Shown: in pieces, positions 1 through 11,937 of the stretch
Layout of the letters: each line of letters begins with the position of its first letter
Numbering within the stretch: position 1 is the stretch's first letter
Assembly: GCF_000155615.1 (NCBI RefSeq)
Contig: NZ_DS989915.1
Coordinates: forward strand, 2,911,926 to 2,975,925
Reading direction: 5' to 3'
DNA from: Alcanivorax sp. DG881
GTDB lineage: Bacteria > Pseudomonadota > Gammaproteobacteria > Pseudomonadales > Alcanivoracaceae
DNA length: 64,000 bases
The notes under the pieces: model-generated
Database searches by the model: none
The model's input: the letters and a program-made list of their open reading frames with translations, nothing else
Told to the model about the DNA's origin: nothing
Translations under genes and position numbers: made by a program

Positions 1-29
1 TCAGAAGCTGACCGGGGTATCCCGCGACG

Positions 30-64
30 CTGTCAATTGCCCACTATCCACTGTCAACTGCCTT
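30..64. repeat. Heptad array upstream of grpE (H1)
   Basis: Five consecutive 7-base units are visible: CTGTCAA, TTGCCCA, CTATCCA, CTGTCAA, CTGCCTT. Only one arm lies in the window; a partner arm may lie upstream of position 1. The first 29 bases cannot be assigned; a TGA at 9-11 could be the stop of an upstream plus-strand gene, but that is a guess. Confidence 0.6.
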
Positions 65-71
65 CCTCCCC

Positions 72-99
72 CTTGAATCCCACCCGATAGTTCCCATAT
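72..99 (+). promoter_or_regulatory. sigma-32 (heat-shock) promoter for grpE
   Basis: CTTGAA at 72-77 and CCCATAT at 93-99 are separated by 15 bases, matching the known sigma-32 pattern CTTGAA / CCCCATNT. It lies 52 bases before the grpE start, as expected for a heat-shock chaperone gene. Confidence 0.75.
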
Positions 100-150
100 C
101 TTTGCCGGCTTTCCTGAGTTAAGGCCCCGTTCGGGGATGTGGAGTGAGTA

Positions 151-729
151 ATGAGTGAGCAGGAAAAAGAACAGAAGGGCGCCGAGCCGGAGCTGGAAAC
201 GGTGGAAGAGCAGCAGGCTGCTGCAGACGCCGACGCTGAGCAGGCAGAGCCCACCACGGAAGAGAAGCTGGCTGAGGCGGATGCCGAGCTGGCCAAGGTG
301 AAGAAGGCGCTGGCTGAGGCGGATGTGCGCGCCCAGGCAGAAGTCCAGAACGTGCGCAAGCGTGCCGAGCGGGATGTGCAGCATGCCCGCAAGTTTGCCC
401 TGGAGAAGTTCGCCGGCGATCTGCTGAGTGTGGCGGACAACCTGGAGCGCGGCCTGGCGGCACTGGATGCCGAGGACGAGGCCCTGAAAGGCGCCCGTGA
501 AGGTATCGAGCTAACGCTGAAATCCCTGCTGGACGCGTTTGCCCGCTACAACCTGGAGCAGATCGCTCCGGCAGACGAGCCGTTCAATCCTGAATTGCAT
601 GAAGCCATGACCATGGTGCCGGTCCCCAATGTGGACCCCAATACCGTGATCGAGGTGCTGGAGAAGGGCTACCAACTTAACGGCCGCCTGATTCGCCCGG
701 CGCGGGTGGTGGTCAGCAAGGCCCCCTGA
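151..729 (+). CDS. grpE: Nucleotide exchange factor GrpE
   Basis: GrpE opens the nucleotide cleft of DnaK so that ADP leaves and ATP rebinds; it acts as a dimer in the cytoplasm. The 192-residue protein has an acidic Glu/Ala-rich N-terminal tail (about residues 1-45), then a long charged helix (about 45-100) expected to form the dimer coiled coil, then the small beta head with the family pattern FNPELHEAM. Length is close to E. coli GrpE (197). The ATG at 151 is preceded by GGAG at 141-144. A sigma-32 promoter lies upstream, and dnaK follows after about 210 bases with its own promoter, the usual grpE-dnaK-dnaJ order. Confidence 0.97.
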   Translation: MSEQEKEQKGAEPELETVEEQQAAADADAEQAEPTTEEKLAEADAELAKVKKALAEADVRAQAEVQNVRKRAERDVQHARKFALEKFAGDLLSVADNLERGLAALDAEDEALKGAREGIELTLKSLLDAFARYNLEQIAPADEPFNPELHEAMTMVPVPNVDPNTVIEVLEKGYQLNGRLIRPARVVVSKAP

Positions 730-832
730 TGATCAGGGCCGATGCCTGAGGCCGGTTGCGAACGCGGCTCTGGGCCCGGTTTTCAGCGTCAAGGCCGTTA
801 CAAAAGTGACGCACTCAAAATCAACAGGCTCC

Positions 833-860
833 CTTGAAATGCCGGCAGCGACCGCCATAT
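833..860 (+). promoter_or_regulatory. sigma-32 (heat-shock) promoter for dnaK
   Basis: CTTGAAA at 833-839 and CGCCATAT at 853-860 are spaced by 13 bases and fit the sigma-32 consensus well. The start codon of dnaK follows at 939, leaving a leader of about 70 bases. Confidence 0.75.
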
Positions 861-938
861 AGGAGCCAGACGAATTAACAATTCAACTGCCTGGGGCGCC
901 GACAGGGTCCCGGCTGGTGTGAAGGAGATAGAACGACT

Positions 939-2864
939 ATGGGTAAGATTATCGGTATCGACCTGGGTACGACCAACAGCTGTGTGGCCGTGCTGGAAGG
1001 TGACAAGACCAAGGTTATTGAAAACGCAGAAGGTGCGCGCACTACGCCGTCCATCATCGCCTACACCGACGACAAGGAAACCCTGGTCGGTCAATCTGCC
1101 AAGCGTCAGGCGGTGACCAACCCGGAAAACACACTGTACGCGGTGAAGCGTCTGATCGGCCGTCGTTTTGACGACAAGGTGGTTCAGAAGGACATCAAGA
1201 TGGTGCCCTACAAGATCACCAAGGCTGACAATGGCGATGCCTGGGTGGAAGTGAAAGGCGAGAAAATGGCGCCGCCGCAAATTTCTGCGCAAGTGCTGAA
1301 GAAAATGAAGAAGACCGCGGAAGATTACCTGGGTGAGACCGTCACCGAGGCCGTTATCACCGTGCCGGCTTACTTCAACGATTCCCAGCGCCAGGCTACC
1401 AAGGATGCCGGTCGCATCGCTGGCCTGGACGTGAAGCGTATTATCAACGAGCCCACTGCGGCGGCCCTGGCCTATGGCCTGGACAAGAAGGGTGGTGATC
1501 GCACCATCGCCGTGTATGACTTGGGTGGCGGTACTTTCGATATCTCCATCATCGAAATTGCCGAAGTGGATGGCGAGCACCAGTTTGAAGTGCTGGCCAC
1601 CAACGGTGACACCTTCCTGGGTGGTGAGGATTTCGACCTGGCACTGATCAACTTCCTGGCGGATCAGTTCAAGGCGGACTCCGGCATCGATCTGGGCGGC
1701 GACCCGCTGGCCATGCAGCGCCTGAAAGAAGCGGCCGAGAAAGCCAAGATTGAGCTGTCCTCTGCCGAGCAGACCGAAGTGAACCTGCCGTACATCACGG
1801 CAGACAGCACCGGTCCCAAGCACCTGGTGGTGAAAGTGACCCGCGCCAAGCTGGAATCCCTGGTGGGTGATCTGGTGAGCCGTTCACTGGAGCCGTGCAA
1901 AACCGCGCTGGCCGATGCGGGCGTGAAAACCGCCGATATCACCGACGTGATTCTGGTGGGCGGTCAGACCCGTATGCCGATGGTGCAGAAGAGCGTTACC
2001 GAGTTCTTCGGCAAAGAGCCGCGCAAGGACGTGAACCCGGATGAAGCGGTTGCCATGGGTGCAGCGATTCAGGGCGCGGTACTGAGCGGCGACGTGACCG
2101 ACGTGCTGTTGCTGGACGTGACCCCGCTGACCCTGGGTATTGAAACCATGGGTGGCGTGATGACTCCGCTGATCGAGAAGAACACCACCATCCCGACCAA
2201 TGCGTCGCAGGTGTTCTCCACCGCGGACGACAATCAGACCGCCGTGACCGTGCATGTGTTGCAGGGCGAACGTAAGCAAGCAGCGCAAAACAAGTCGCTG
2301 GGGCAGTTCAATCTGGAAGACATTCCGCCGGCACCGCGCGGCATGCCGCAGATCGAAGTGACCTTCGATATCGATGCCAACGGCATTTTGCATGTGGGCG
2401 CGAAAGACAAGGCCACTGGCAAAGAGCAGACCATCCAGATTAAAGCCTCCTCCGGCCTGTCCGACGAGGAAGTGGAACAGATGGTGCAGGACGCGGAAGC
2501 TCACGCGGACGAAGACAAGAAGTTCGAAGAGCTGGTGCAGACCCGCAACCAGGCGGACCACCTGGTGCATGCGACTCGCAAGACCCTCGAGGAAGCCGGC
2601 GACAAGGCGACCGACGAAGAGAAAGAGTCCATCACCAAGGCTGTGGACGAGCTGGAAGAAGCCGCCAAGGGCAGCGACAAGGATGATATCGAAGCCAAGA
2701 TCAAGGCGCTGTCCGAAGTGTCCGCACCGCTGGCCGAGAAGATGTACGCCGAGCAGGCCCAGCAGGCTGAAGGTGCTGCCGGCGCCGAAGGCGGCGAGCA
2801 GCAGAAAGGCGATGACGTGGTCGATGCCGAGTTCGAAGAAGTCGACGACGACAAGAAGAAGTAA
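939..2864 (+). CDS. dnaK: Chaperone DnaK (Hsp70)
   Basis: DnaK is the ATP-driven Hsp70 that binds exposed hydrophobic stretches of unfolded proteins, working with DnaJ and GrpE. The 641-residue protein starts with the actin-like ATPase domain (GIDLGTTNS at 6-14, then [21 protein letters not shown] and [10 protein letters not shown]), followed by the linker [16 protein letters not shown], the substrate-binding beta domain and the helical lid. The C-terminus is acidic ([11 protein letters not shown]), the usual EEVD-like end of proteobacterial DnaK. ATG at 939 has AAGGAG at 922-927. Expressed from its own heat-shock promoter; dnaJ follows after about 100 bases filled with heptad repeats. Confidence 0.98.
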   Translation: MGKIIGIDLGTTNSCVAVLEGDKTKVIENAEGARTTPSIIAYTDDKETLVGQSAKRQAVTNPENTLYAVKRLIGRRFDDKVVQKDIKMVPYKITKADNGDAWVEVKGEKMAPPQISAQVLKKMKKTAEDYLGETVTEAVITVPAYFNDSQRQATKDAGRIAGLDVKRIINEPTAAALAYGLDKKGGDRTIAVYDLGGGTFDISIIEIAEVDGEHQFEVLATNGDTFLGGEDFDLALINFLADQFKADSGIDLGGDPLAMQRLKEAAEKAKIELSSAEQTEVNLPYITADSTGPKHLVVKVTRAKLESLVGDLVSRSLEPCKTALADAGVKTADITDVILVGGQTRMPMVQKSVTEFFGKEPRKDVNPDEAVAMGAAIQGAVLSGDVTDVLLLDVTPLTLGIETMGGVMTPLIEKNTTIPTNASQVFSTADDNQTAVTVHVLQGERKQAAQNKSLGQFNLEDIPPAPRGMPQIEVTFDIDANGILHVGAKDKATGKEQTIQIKASSGLSDEEVEQMVQDAEAHADEDKKFEELVQTRNQADHLVHATRKTLEEAGDKATDEEKESITKAVDELEEAAKGSDKDDIEAKIKALSEVSAPLAEKMYAEQAQQAEGAAGAEGGEQQKGDDVVDAEFEEVDDDKKK

Positions 2865-2866
2865 GT

Positions 2867-2948
2867 AACGCCTGAAGTCTGACGCCGGACGTTGGACGCG
2901 GATGCTCTTTGGCTTCTGCGTCTGGCCTCCGGCGTCGGGCGTCTGGCT
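2867..2948. repeat. Inverted heptad arrays between dnaK and dnaJ (H2)
   Basis: Left arm units from 2867: AACGCCT, GAAGTCT, GACGCCG, GACGTTG, GACGCGG. Right arm from 2911: GGCTTCT, GCGTCTG, GCCTCCG, GCGTCGG, GCGTCTG. The right arm is the same word family on the opposite strand, so the two can pair imperfectly. The array begins three bases after the dnaK stop codon and fills the intergenic space. Confidence 0.7.
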
Positions 2949-2957
2949 AAGCCAAAG
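2907..2957 (+). promoter_or_regulatory. Hairpin enclosing the dnaJ ribosome binding site
   Basis: CTTTGGCTT (2907-2915) is perfectly complementary to AAGCCAAAG (2949-2957), with a 33-base loop. The AAAGG that serves as the dnaJ Shine-Dalgarno (2954-2958, seven bases before the ATG) lies in the 3' strand of the stem. This could hold back dnaJ translation at low temperature; that role is inference. Confidence 0.45.
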
Positions 2958-2965
2958 GCTTATCT

Positions 2966-4093
2966 ATGTCCAAACGTGATTATTACGAAGTGCTGGGTGC
3001 GGCGAAGGATGCCAGCGCGCAGGATTTGAAGAAGGCTTATCGTCGCCTGGCGATGAAATACCATCCGGACCGTAATCCGGATGATGAAGAGGCGCTGGCC
3101 AAATTCAAGGAAGCAAAAGAAGCCTACGAAGTGCTGGCCGATGAGCAGAAGCGCGCGGCCTATGACCAGTTCGGCCATGCCGGCGTTAACGGTCAGGGTG
3201 GTGCCGGTGCTGGCGGCGGCTTCGGCGGCGGTGGTTTTGGTGACATCTTCGGCGATATCTTTGGCGACATCTTTGGTGGTGGCGGCGGCGGACGTCGTGG
3301 CCCTGCCCGCGGTGCAGACCTGCGTTATACGCTGGAGCTGACCCTGGAGCAGGCCGTGCGCGGCTGCGATGAAAAGATCCGTATCCCCACCTGGGATGGC
3401 TGTGATGTCTGTCATGGCACTGGTGCCAAAGAAGGCAGTCAACCGGTAGCGTGTACCACCTGTGGTGGCGTCGGTCAGGTGCGCATGCAGCAGGGGTTCT
3501 TTACCGTGCAGCAGGCGTGTCCCACCTGTAAGGGTGAAGGCAAGATCATCAAGGATCCCTGTGGTAACTGCGGTGGCCAGGGCCGGGTGCAGAACACCAA
3601 GACCCTGTCGGTGAAGATTCCGGCGGGCGTGGATACCGGTGACCGCATCCGTCTTGCCGGTGAAGGCGAGGCGGGCATGCACGGCGCGCCGTCCGGCGAC
3701 TTGTATGTTCAGGTGGCCGTGCGTGAGCACGACATCTTCCAGCGCGATGGTGACAACCTGTTTTGCGAAGTGCCGATCAGTTTTGTCGATGCCTCGCTCG
3801 GTGGTGAGCTGGATGTGCCCACCCTGAATGGCAAGGTGAAGCTGAAAGTGCCGGCGGAAACCCAGAGCGGAAAAATCTTCCGTCTGCGTGGCAAAGGTGT
3901 GGCGCCGGTTCGTGGCGGTGCGCCGGGTGACCTGCTCTGCAAGGTGGTCATCGAGACCCCGGTGAAGCTGTCCGGTGAACAGAAAGAGTTGTTGCGCAAA
4001 TTCCAGGAGTCTCTGGAGAGTGGCGGTAACCGCCACAACCCGCGCAAGAGCAGCTGGTTCGAAGGCGTTAAACGGTTTTTCGATACCAAGTAA
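2966..4093 (+). CDS. dnaJ: Chaperone DnaJ (Hsp40)
   Basis: DnaJ delivers substrates to DnaK and stimulates its ATPase. The 375-residue protein shows the J domain with HPD at 33-35, a Gly/Phe-rich linker containing three consecutive DIFG units, four CxxCxGxG zinc motifs ([32 protein letters not shown]) and the C-terminal substrate-binding beta domains. Length matches E. coli DnaJ (376). The start at 2966 has AAAGG seven bases upstream, within a possible hairpin. No separate heat-shock promoter was seen in the dnaK-dnaJ gap, so it is probably co-transcribed with dnaK. Confidence 0.98.
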   Translation: MSKRDYYEVLGAAKDASAQDLKKAYRRLAMKYHPDRNPDDEEALAKFKEAKEAYEVLADEQKRAAYDQFGHAGVNGQGGAGAGGGFGGGGFGDIFGDIFGDIFGGGGGGRRGPARGADLRYTLELTLEQAVRGCDEKIRIPTWDGCDVCHGTGAKEGSQPVACTTCGGVGQVRMQQGFFTVQQACPTCKGEGKIIKDPCGNCGGQGRVQNTKTLSVKIPAGVDTGDRIRLAGEGEAGMHGAPSGDLYVQVAVREHDIFQRDGDNLFCEVPISFVDASLGGELDVPTLNGKVKLKVPAETQSGKIFRLRGKGVAPVRGGAPGDLLCKVVIETPVKLSGEQKELLRKFQESLESGGNRHNPRKSSWFEGVKRFFDTK

Positions 4094-4110
4094 GCGTTCT
4101 GGTCCGCTTA

Positions 4111-4149
4111 AAAAAGCCCGGCATGATGTCTCATGCCGGGCTTTTTTTT
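4111..4149 (+). terminator. Rho-independent terminator after dnaJ
   Basis: AAAAAGCCCGGCATGA pairs with TCATGCCGGGCTTTTT around a TGTC loop, followed by a run of eight T. It is a strong intrinsic terminator 18 bases past the dnaJ stop. Confidence 0.93.
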
Positions 4150-4216
4150 GGTTCTTCACGGATTAGAGTGAATAACTCGCTTTTCGCCGTCTGATGGGGT
4201 TATCGCGAATACCCGG

Positions 4217-4434
4217 CACTTTGCCAAACGCTCAACGCCGGATGCCTGACGTAAAACCCCATAGCCTGAGAGGTTGTCGTTCTTGTGGCATCTCCTTTAA
4301 GGGGTATTCAGGGGCATCATTCAGGCAATAATCGGGTAATGCATTCTGCGCAGAAAGCATGGCGGCCAAGGTTTTCAGGTTTTGAATTCAAGCGTCCGTC
4401 GTCCGGCATCCGGCGTTGAGCGTTTGGCAAAGTG
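4217..4434. repeat. Long inverted repeat with heptad structure (H3)
   Basis: The 34-base arm at 4217-4250 is the reverse complement of 4401-4434 with one mismatch. The arm reads in 7-base steps (ACGCTCA, ACGCCGG, ATGCCTG). The arms enclose about 150 bases without an open reading frame. The 4150-4536 gap holds this element and a possible promoter (TTGCCG at 4477-4482, 18 bases, TATTGT at 4501-4506) for the following gene. Confidence 0.8.
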
Positions 4435-4536
4435 AAGTATGTGCTCAGCCAATAGTATGAAATTTGATCGCCTTCGTTGCCGCTGAAAGCTTGCCTGCGA
4501 TATTGTGCATAAAAACAACAATAATCAGAGGCAATT

Positions 4537-6637
<2,101 letters not shown>

Positions 6638-6680
6638 CCGCCTGCCAGGCCTGCCACTGGTCTATCGGCGGGATTGCCGC

Positions 6681-6709
6681 GTGACAGCGGGGCCACAAAG
6701 CCCTAAAAT
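6681..6709 (+). promoter_or_regulatory. Candidate sigma-70 promoter of carAB
   Basis: GTGACA (6681-6686), 17 bases, TAAAAT (6704-6709). It is placed before a leader that contains a hairpin terminator and ends at the carA start. Confidence 0.5.
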
Positions 6710-6757
6710 AGCGCGCAGCCCGTGATGGGCGTGCGGGGCGCCGAATGAAGAATTTAG

Positions 6758-6793
6758 AAAAAGCGAGGTGGAGGAATCCATCTCGCTTTTTTG
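6758..6793 (+). terminator. Leader terminator upstream of carA
   Basis: AAAAAGCGAGGTGG (6758-6771) pairs with CCATCTCGCTTTTT around AGGAAT; one G-T position would be a wobble pair in RNA. Because a promoter candidate lies 50 bases upstream, this may act as an attenuator for carAB rather than only as the dapB terminator. A seven-codon ORF (ATG at 6725, MGVRGAE) sits between them. Confidence 0.75.
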
Positions 6794-6844
6794 CGAGCGC
6801 ACCCGCCGCAGATCTCCCTATTCCCTATCAGCCTGGAGGTTGCG

Positions 6845-7969
6845 TTGACGGTTCCCGCCATTCTCGCTCTTGAAGACGGAAGCATCTTTCGGGGTGTTGC
6901 AATCGGTGCCACGGGTGAAACCGTGGGTGAGGTGGTGTTTAACACCGCCATGACTGGCTATCAGGAGATCCTGACGGATCCTTCCTATGCCAAACAGATT
7001 GTAACCCTTACCTATCCGCATATTGGTAACACTGGCGTCACTGCCGAGGACGAAGAGTCCTCCCGAATCTGGGCCTCGGGCCTGGTGATTCGTGATCTGG
7101 CCATGACAGTGAGCAACTGGCGTAGTGAGCAAACTCTTCCGGACTACCTGCGTGAGCGCAACATCGTTGCCATCGCCGATATCGACACTCGCCGCCTGAC
7201 ACGCATTTTGCGTGACAAGGGTGCCCAGAATGGTTGCATTCTGGCCGGCGACAATGTGGATGAAGCACAGGCGCTGGCGGCGGCCAAGGGGTTCCCCGGC
7301 CTGAAAGGCATGGACCTGGCGAAGGAAGTGAGTGTTGCCGAGTCCTACAGCTGGACCGAGTCCACCTGGGATCTTGAGAAAGGTCACACCGAGCAGGGCG
7401 AGACCCGCTTCCATGTGGTGGCCTACGACTACGGCGTCAAGCGCAACATCCTGCGCATGCTGGCCGAGCGTGGCTGCAAGCTCACCGTGGTGCCGGCCCA
7501 GACGCCCGCGTCCGAGGTGCTGGCCATGAAGCCGGACGGTGTCTTCCTGTCCAACGGCCCTGGTGACCCGGAGCCTTGCGACTATGCCATTGCCGCGATC
7601 CAGGAGATCGTTGCCACCGGGTTGCCGGTGTTCGGTATCTGCCTGGGCCATCAATTGCTGGCACTGGCCAGTGGCGCCAAGTCCATGAAAATGGCCACGG
7701 GCCACCACGGCGCCAACCACCCGGTGAAAACCCTGGCGGATGACACGGTGATGATCACCAGCCAGAACCACGGTTTTGCGGTGGATATCGATACCTTGCC
7801 GGACAACCTGAAAGTGACCCATGTGTCACTGTTCGACGGCACCTTGCAGGGCATCGAGCGCACCGATGTGCCGGCCTTCAGCTTCCAGGGGCACCCGGAA
7901 GCGAGCCCGGGGCCGCGTGACTGCGCGCCGCTGTTCGATCATTTCATCGAGCTCATGCAAGCAAAATAA
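6845..7969 (+). CDS. carA: Carbamoyl-phosphate synthase small (glutaminase) subunit
   Basis: CarA hydrolyses glutamine and passes ammonia to CarB, which makes carbamoyl phosphate for arginine and pyrimidine synthesis. The 374-residue protein has the N-terminal CarA-specific domain ([20 protein letters not shown]) and a C-terminal class I amidotransferase domain with nucleophile Cys in GICLGHQ and the His/Glu of GHPEASPGP. The start is read as TTG at 6845, preceded by GGAGG at the right distance and matching the start of Pseudomonas CarA; no ATG fits. carB follows after 69 bases occupied by heptad repeats. Confidence 0.95.
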   Translation: MTVPAILALEDGSIFRGVAIGATGETVGEVVFNTAMTGYQEILTDPSYAKQIVTLTYPHIGNTGVTAEDEESSRIWASGLVIRDLAMTVSNWRSEQTLPDYLRERNIVAIADIDTRRLTRILRDKGAQNGCILAGDNVDEAQALAAAKGFPGLKGMDLAKEVSVAESYSWTESTWDLEKGHTEQGETRFHVVAYDYGVKRNILRMLAERGCKLTVVPAQTPASEVLAMKPDGVFLSNGPGDPEPCDYAIAAIQEIVATGLPVFGICLGHQLLALASGAKSMKMATGHHGANHPVKTLADDTVMITSQNHGFAVDIDTLPDNLKVTHVSLFDGTLQGIERTDVPAFSFQGHPEASPGPRDCAPLFDHFIELMQAK

Positions 7970-8032
7970 GCGTCCGACGTCCGACGTTCCACGTCTGACG
8001 CCCTGGCAATTGAAATTAACGTCTGACGGTTA
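7970..8032. repeat. Heptad array between carA and carB (H5)
   Basis: Units from 7970: GCGTCCG, ACGTCCG, ACGTTCC, ACGTCTG, ACGCCCT; then 14 other bases and, still in the same 7-base phase, ACGTCTG and ACGGTTA ending at 8032. The array begins one base after the carA stop and reaches to six bases before the carB ATG. Confidence 0.75.
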
Positions 8033-8038
8033 GTGACT

Positions 8039-11000
8039 ATGCCGAAAAGAAGTGATTTAAAAAGCATCCTCATTATTGGCGCTGGCCCGATTGTGATCGG
8101 CCAGGCCTGTGAGTTTGACTACTCCGGTGCGCAGGCGTGTAAGGCGCTGCGGGAAGAGGGTTTCCGGGTCATCCTGGTGAACTCCAACCCGGCCACCATC
8201 ATGACCGACCCGGCCATGGCGGATGCGACCTACATCGAGCCGATTACCTGGCAGACCGTGGCCAAGATCATCGAGAAGGAGCGCCCGGACGCGCTGCTGC
8301 CCACCATGGGTGGCCAGACCGCACTAAACTGTGCCCTGGACCTGGATCACAACGGTGTGCTGAAAGAGTTTGGCGTGGAAATGATTGGCGCCACCGAGGA
8401 TGCCATCGACAAGGCGGAAGATCGCTCCCGCTTCGACAAGGCCATGAAAGCCATCGGCCTGGAATGTCCGCGTTCCGCCATTGCCCATAACATGGAAGAA
8501 GCCAGCGCGGCCCTGGAAGAGCTGGGTTTTCCCTGCATTATCCGCCCCAGTTTCACCATGGGTGGCTCCGGCGGGGGTGTTGCGTATAACCGGGAAGAAT
8601 TCGAGGAAATCTGCCAGCGTGGTCTGGACCTGTCGCCCACCAACGAGCTGTTGATCGACGAGTCCCTGCTGGGCTGGAAAGAGTACGAGATGGAAGTGGT
8701 CCGTGACAAAAAGGACAACTGCATCATCGTCTGTTCCATCGAGAACTTTGACCCCATGGGCGTGCATACCGGTGACTCCATCACCGTGGCGCCGGCGCAG
8801 ACGCTCACCGATAAAGAGCTGCAGATCATGCGTGACGCCTCTCTGGCGGTGCTGCGTGAAATTGGCGTGGAAACCGGTGGTTCCAACGTGCAGTTCGGCA
8901 TCAACCCGGACAACGGTCGCATGGTAGTGATCGAGATGAACCCGCGGGTGAGTCGTTCCTCTGCGCTGGCCTCCAAGGCCACCGGCTTCCCGATCGCCAA
9001 GGTGGCCGCCAAGCTGGCGGTGGGTTACACCTTGGATGAGTTGCAGAACGAGATCACCGGCGGCAAGACCCCGGCTTCCTTCGAGCCATCCATCGATTAC
9101 GTGGTTACCAAGATTCCGCGCTTCAACTTCGAGAAGTTTGCCGAAGCGGATGCGGTGCTGACCACCCAGATGAAGTCCGTGGGTGAAGTGATGGCCATCG
9201 GCCGTAACTTCCAGGAATCCGTACAGAAAGCACTGCGTGGTCTGGAAACCGAGTCCATCGGTTTTGATCCCCATGTGGACCCGGCGGCGCCGGATGCCCG
9301 TGAACAGGTGGCGCAGTTGCTGTCCACGCCGGGCCCGGAGCGCATCTGGATCGTTGGCGATGCGTTCCGTGTCGGTATGACCGTGGACGACGTGTTCAAC
9401 ATCACCAAGATCGATCGCTGGTACCTGGTACAGATCGAAGATCTGATTCGTGCCGAGCAGCAGCTGGCCGACAGCACTTTCAGCGGTCTGACCCGCGACA
9501 GCCTGTATGCGCTCAAGCGCAAGGGCTTTTCCGATGCCCGCCTGGCGCAGTTGCTGGGGGTGAAGGAAGCGGACGTACGTGGCAAGCGTGAAGAGCTGGG
9601 TGTGCTGCCGATCTACAAGCGGGTGGATACCTGTGCGGCGGAATTCGCCACGGATACGGCCTACATGTACTCCAGCTACGATGAAGAGTGTGAGGCCAAT
9701 CCCACCGACCGTGACAAGATCATGGTCATCGGTGGTGGCCCCAACCGGATCGGTCAGGGTATCGAGTTCGATTACTGCTGTGTGCACGCGGCGTTTGCCA
9801 TGAAGGACGACGGTTACGAAGCCATCATGGTCAACTGTAACCCGGAAACCGTGTCCACCGATTACGATACCTCCGATCGCCTGTACTTCGAGCCGATTAC
9901 GCTGGAAGACGTGCTGGCCATCGTGGCGAAAGAAAAACCCAAGGGTGTGATCGTCCAGTACGGCGGGCAGACTCCGTTGAAGTTGGCCCGTGCCCTGCAG
10001 GCTGCCGGCGTGCCCATTATTGGCACCCCGCCGGATGCCATCGATGAAGCGGAAGATCGCGAACGCTTCCAGCAGATGGTCAACAAGCTTGGCCTGAAGC
10101 AGCCACCCAACCGCACCGCCCGTTCCATGGAAGACGGTGTGCGTCTGGCGGAAGAAATCGGTTATCCGCTGGTGGTGCGTCCTTCCTATGTGTTGGGTGG
10201 TCGCGCCATGGAAATCGTGTACAGCGAAGCGGAACTGCGTAATTACATGATGAATGCGGTATCGGTTTCTAACGATTCCCCGGTGCTGCTGGATCGCTTC
10301 CTGGACGATGCCATCGAAGTGGATGTGGATGCGGTCTGTGACGGTACCGATGTGGTTATCGGTGGCATCATGCAGCACATCGAACAGGCCGGCGTGCACT
10401 CCGGTGACTCTGCCTGCTCCCTGCCGCCGTACTCGCTGGATGACGATGTCCAGGACGTGATGCGTCAGCAGGCTGCCGATATGGCGCTGGAGCTGGGTGT
10501 GGTCGGTTTGATGAATGTGCAGTTCGCCGTGAAAAGCGGTGAGGTGTATGTGCTGGAAGTGAATCCGCGCGCCTCCCGGACAGTGCCGTATGTGTCCAAG
10601 TGCATTGGCGTGTCCTTGGCGAAAGTGGCTGCCCGTTGTATGGCTGGCACCAGCCTCAAGGAACAAGGCTTCACCAAAGAGGTCAAACCGCAGCACTATT
10701 TCGTGAAAGAAGCGGTGTTCCCGTTCGCCAAGTTCCCGAAAGTCGATCCGATCCTGGGCCCGGAAATGAAGTCTACCGGGGAAGTCATGGGTGTCGGTGC
10801 GACCTTCGCGGAAGCCTTTGGCAAGGCGTCGCTGGGCGCTGGAGAAAAGTTGCCGGAAACCGGCACAGCCTTTATTTCCGTGCGCGAAGTGGACAAGCCG
10901 GCGTCTGTGGAAGTGGCTCGCATGTTGATCGAGCGCGGCTTCAGCCTGGTTGCCACCAAAGGCACCGCCAAGGTGCTGGGTGAGGCTGGTCTTGAGGTGA

Positions 11001-11257
11001 AGGTGGTGAACAAGGTGCTGGAAGGGCGTCCGCATATTGTGGACATGATCAAGAACGACCAGATCGCCCTGATCGTGAACACCACTGAAGGCAAGCAGGC
11101 GACCCGTGATTCGTTCGCGATTCGTCGCTCGGCGCTGCAGCACAAGGTGTTCTACACCACTACCATCGCGGCCGCCCATGCGGTGTGTCAGGCGCTGGGG
11201 ATCAGTGGTGAGCCCACGGTTCGTCGCTTGCAGGACCTGCACGCAGAAATGAAATAA
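8039..11257 (+). CDS. carB: Carbamoyl-phosphate synthase large subunit
   Basis: CarB uses bicarbonate, ammonia from CarA and two ATP to form carbamoyl phosphate. The 1072-residue protein (E. coli 1073) contains two homologous ATP-grasp halves: the first begins [22 protein letters not shown], the second [21 protein letters not shown] at about residue 560. A C-terminal MGS-like allosteric domain covers roughly the last 135 residues. The ATG at 8039 gives the conserved MPKRSDLKS start; an in-frame GTG six bases earlier is less likely. No good Shine-Dalgarno is visible because heptad repeats fill the space upstream, so translation may depend on coupling to carA. Confidence 0.97.
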   Translation: MPKRSDLKSILIIGAGPIVIGQACEFDYSGAQACKALREEGFRVILVNSNPATIMTDPAMADATYIEPITWQTVAKIIEKERPDALLPTMGGQTALNCALDLDHNGVLKEFGVEMIGATEDAIDKAEDRSRFDKAMKAIGLECPRSAIAHNMEEASAALEELGFPCIIRPSFTMGGSGGGVAYNREEFEEICQRGLDLSPTNELLIDESLLGWKEYEMEVVRDKKDNCIIVCSIENFDPMGVHTGDSITVAPAQTLTDKELQIMRDASLAVLREIGVETGGSNVQFGINPDNGRMVVIEMNPRVSRSSALASKATGFPIAKVAAKLAVGYTLDELQNEITGGKTPASFEPSIDYVVTKIPRFNFEKFAEADAVLTTQMKSVGEVMAIGRNFQESVQKALRGLETESIGFDPHVDPAAPDAREQVAQLLSTPGPERIWIVGDAFRVGMTVDDVFNITKIDRWYLVQIEDLIRAEQQLADSTFSGLTRDSLYALKRKGFSDARLAQLLGVKEADVRGKREELGVLPIYKRVDTCAAEFATDTAYMYSSYDEECEANPTDRDKIMVIGGGPNRIGQGIEFDYCCVHAAFAMKDDGYEAIMVNCNPETVSTDYDTSDRLYFEPITLEDVLAIVAKEKPKGVIVQYGGQTPLKLARALQAAGVPIIGTPPDAIDEAEDRERFQQMVNKLGLKQPPNRTARSMEDGVRLAEEIGYPLVVRPSYVLGGRAMEIVYSEAELRNYMMNAVSVSNDSPVLLDRFLDDAIEVDVDAVCDGTDVVIGGIMQHIEQAGVHSGDSACSLPPYSLDDDVQDVMRQQAADMALELGVVGLMNVQFAVKSGEVYVLEVNPRASRTVPYVSKCIGVSLAKVAARCMAGTSLKEQGFTKEVKPQHYFVKEAVFPFAKFPKVDPILGPEMKSTGEVMGVGATFAEAFGKASLGAGEKLPETGTAFISVREVDKPASVEVARMLIERGFSLVATKGTAKVLGEAGLEVKVVNKVLEGRPHIVDMIKNDQIALIVNTTEGKQATRDSFAIRRSALQHKVFYTTTIAAAHAVCQALGISGEPTVRRLQDLHAEMK

Positions 11258-11349
11258 ATCGTCGTCGGGAGCGCTCGGAGCAGAGTGCTCCGGGCGGTTC
11301 CGTTAACAGCGCCTGTTATTTGCGCCTGTTAAAAGATACGAGGATAACT

Positions 11350-11826
11350 ATGCAACGTGTACCGATGACCGCCAAGGGCGCCAAAGCCCTGCGCGAGGAA
11401 CTGGAAAAACTGAAAAAAGAAGATCGCCCGCGTATTTCTGCTGCGATTGCAGAGGCCCGTGAGCACGGTGACTTGAAAGAAAATGCCGAGTATCACGCTG
11501 CCCGCGAACAGCAGGGGTTTTGTGAAGGCCGCATTGGGGATATCGAAGGCAAGCTTTCCAATGCGCAGATCATCGATATTCAGACTATCGAAAATACCGG
11601 CAAGGTGATTTTCGGTGTGACCGTGACCATCATTGATGTGGATACGGACGAAACCAAGGTCTACCAGATCGTGGGTGACGACGAAGCCAACATCAAGGAA
11701 GGCAAGCTGAGTGTGAACTCACCGATTGCCCGCGGTTTGATTGGCCGTGAAGAAGGCGATGTGGTGCAGATCGATACTCCCGGTGGTACCCGTGAGTACG
11801 AAGTCGATCAGGTGGAGCACATCTAG
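11350..11826 (+). CDS. greA: Transcription elongation factor GreA
   Basis: GreA rescues backtracked RNA polymerase by stimulating cleavage of the 3' end of the nascent RNA. The 158-residue protein has the same length as E. coli GreA: an N-terminal antiparallel coiled coil with the acidic tip ([15 protein letters not shown] near residue 41-55) and a C-terminal FKBP-like domain ending in [13 protein letters not shown]. The ATG at 11350 gives the conserved MQRVPMT start and has AGGA upstream. It is convergent with yhbY, with a shared bidirectional terminator. Confidence 0.97.
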   Translation: MQRVPMTAKGAKALREELEKLKKEDRPRISAAIAEAREHGDLKENAEYHAAREQQGFCEGRIGDIEGKLSNAQIIDIQTIENTGKVIFGVTVTIIDVDTDETKVYQIVGDDEANIKEGKLSVNSPIARGLIGREEGDVVQIDTPGGTREYEVDQVEHI

Positions 11827-11937
11827 GCGCTTGATGCCCGATGCATGACGCCAGACGACAATAAAAAGGCGGCGTGATAACACGCCGCCTTTTTTGCTTT
11901 TAGCATCCTGCGTCGGGCCTTGGGCGTCAGGCATTCT
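11827..11937. repeat. Heptad arms flanking the greA/yhbY terminator (H6)
   Basis: Left arm units from 11827: GCGCTTG, ATGCCCG, ATGCATG, ACGCCAG, ACGACAA. Right arm from 11903: GCATCCT, GCGTCGG, GCCTTGG, GCGTCAG, GCATTCT. The arms are inverted relative to each other and enclose the terminator. The right arm overlaps the last yhbY codons, and its TCA at 11927-11929 is the yhbY stop (TGA on the minus strand). Confidence 0.75.
11863..11895. terminator. Bidirectional terminator between greA and yhbY
   Basis: AAAAAGGCGGCGTG pairs perfectly with CACGCCGCCTTTTT around ATAA, with a T run on either strand. It serves two convergent genes. Confidence 0.92.

Noticed and set aside
8324..11242. A 972-codon open frame antisense to carB.
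   Set aside because: It mirrors a highly conserved GC-rich gene; its translation is His/Gln/Arg-rich low-complexity with no known domain, typical of an antisense shadow.
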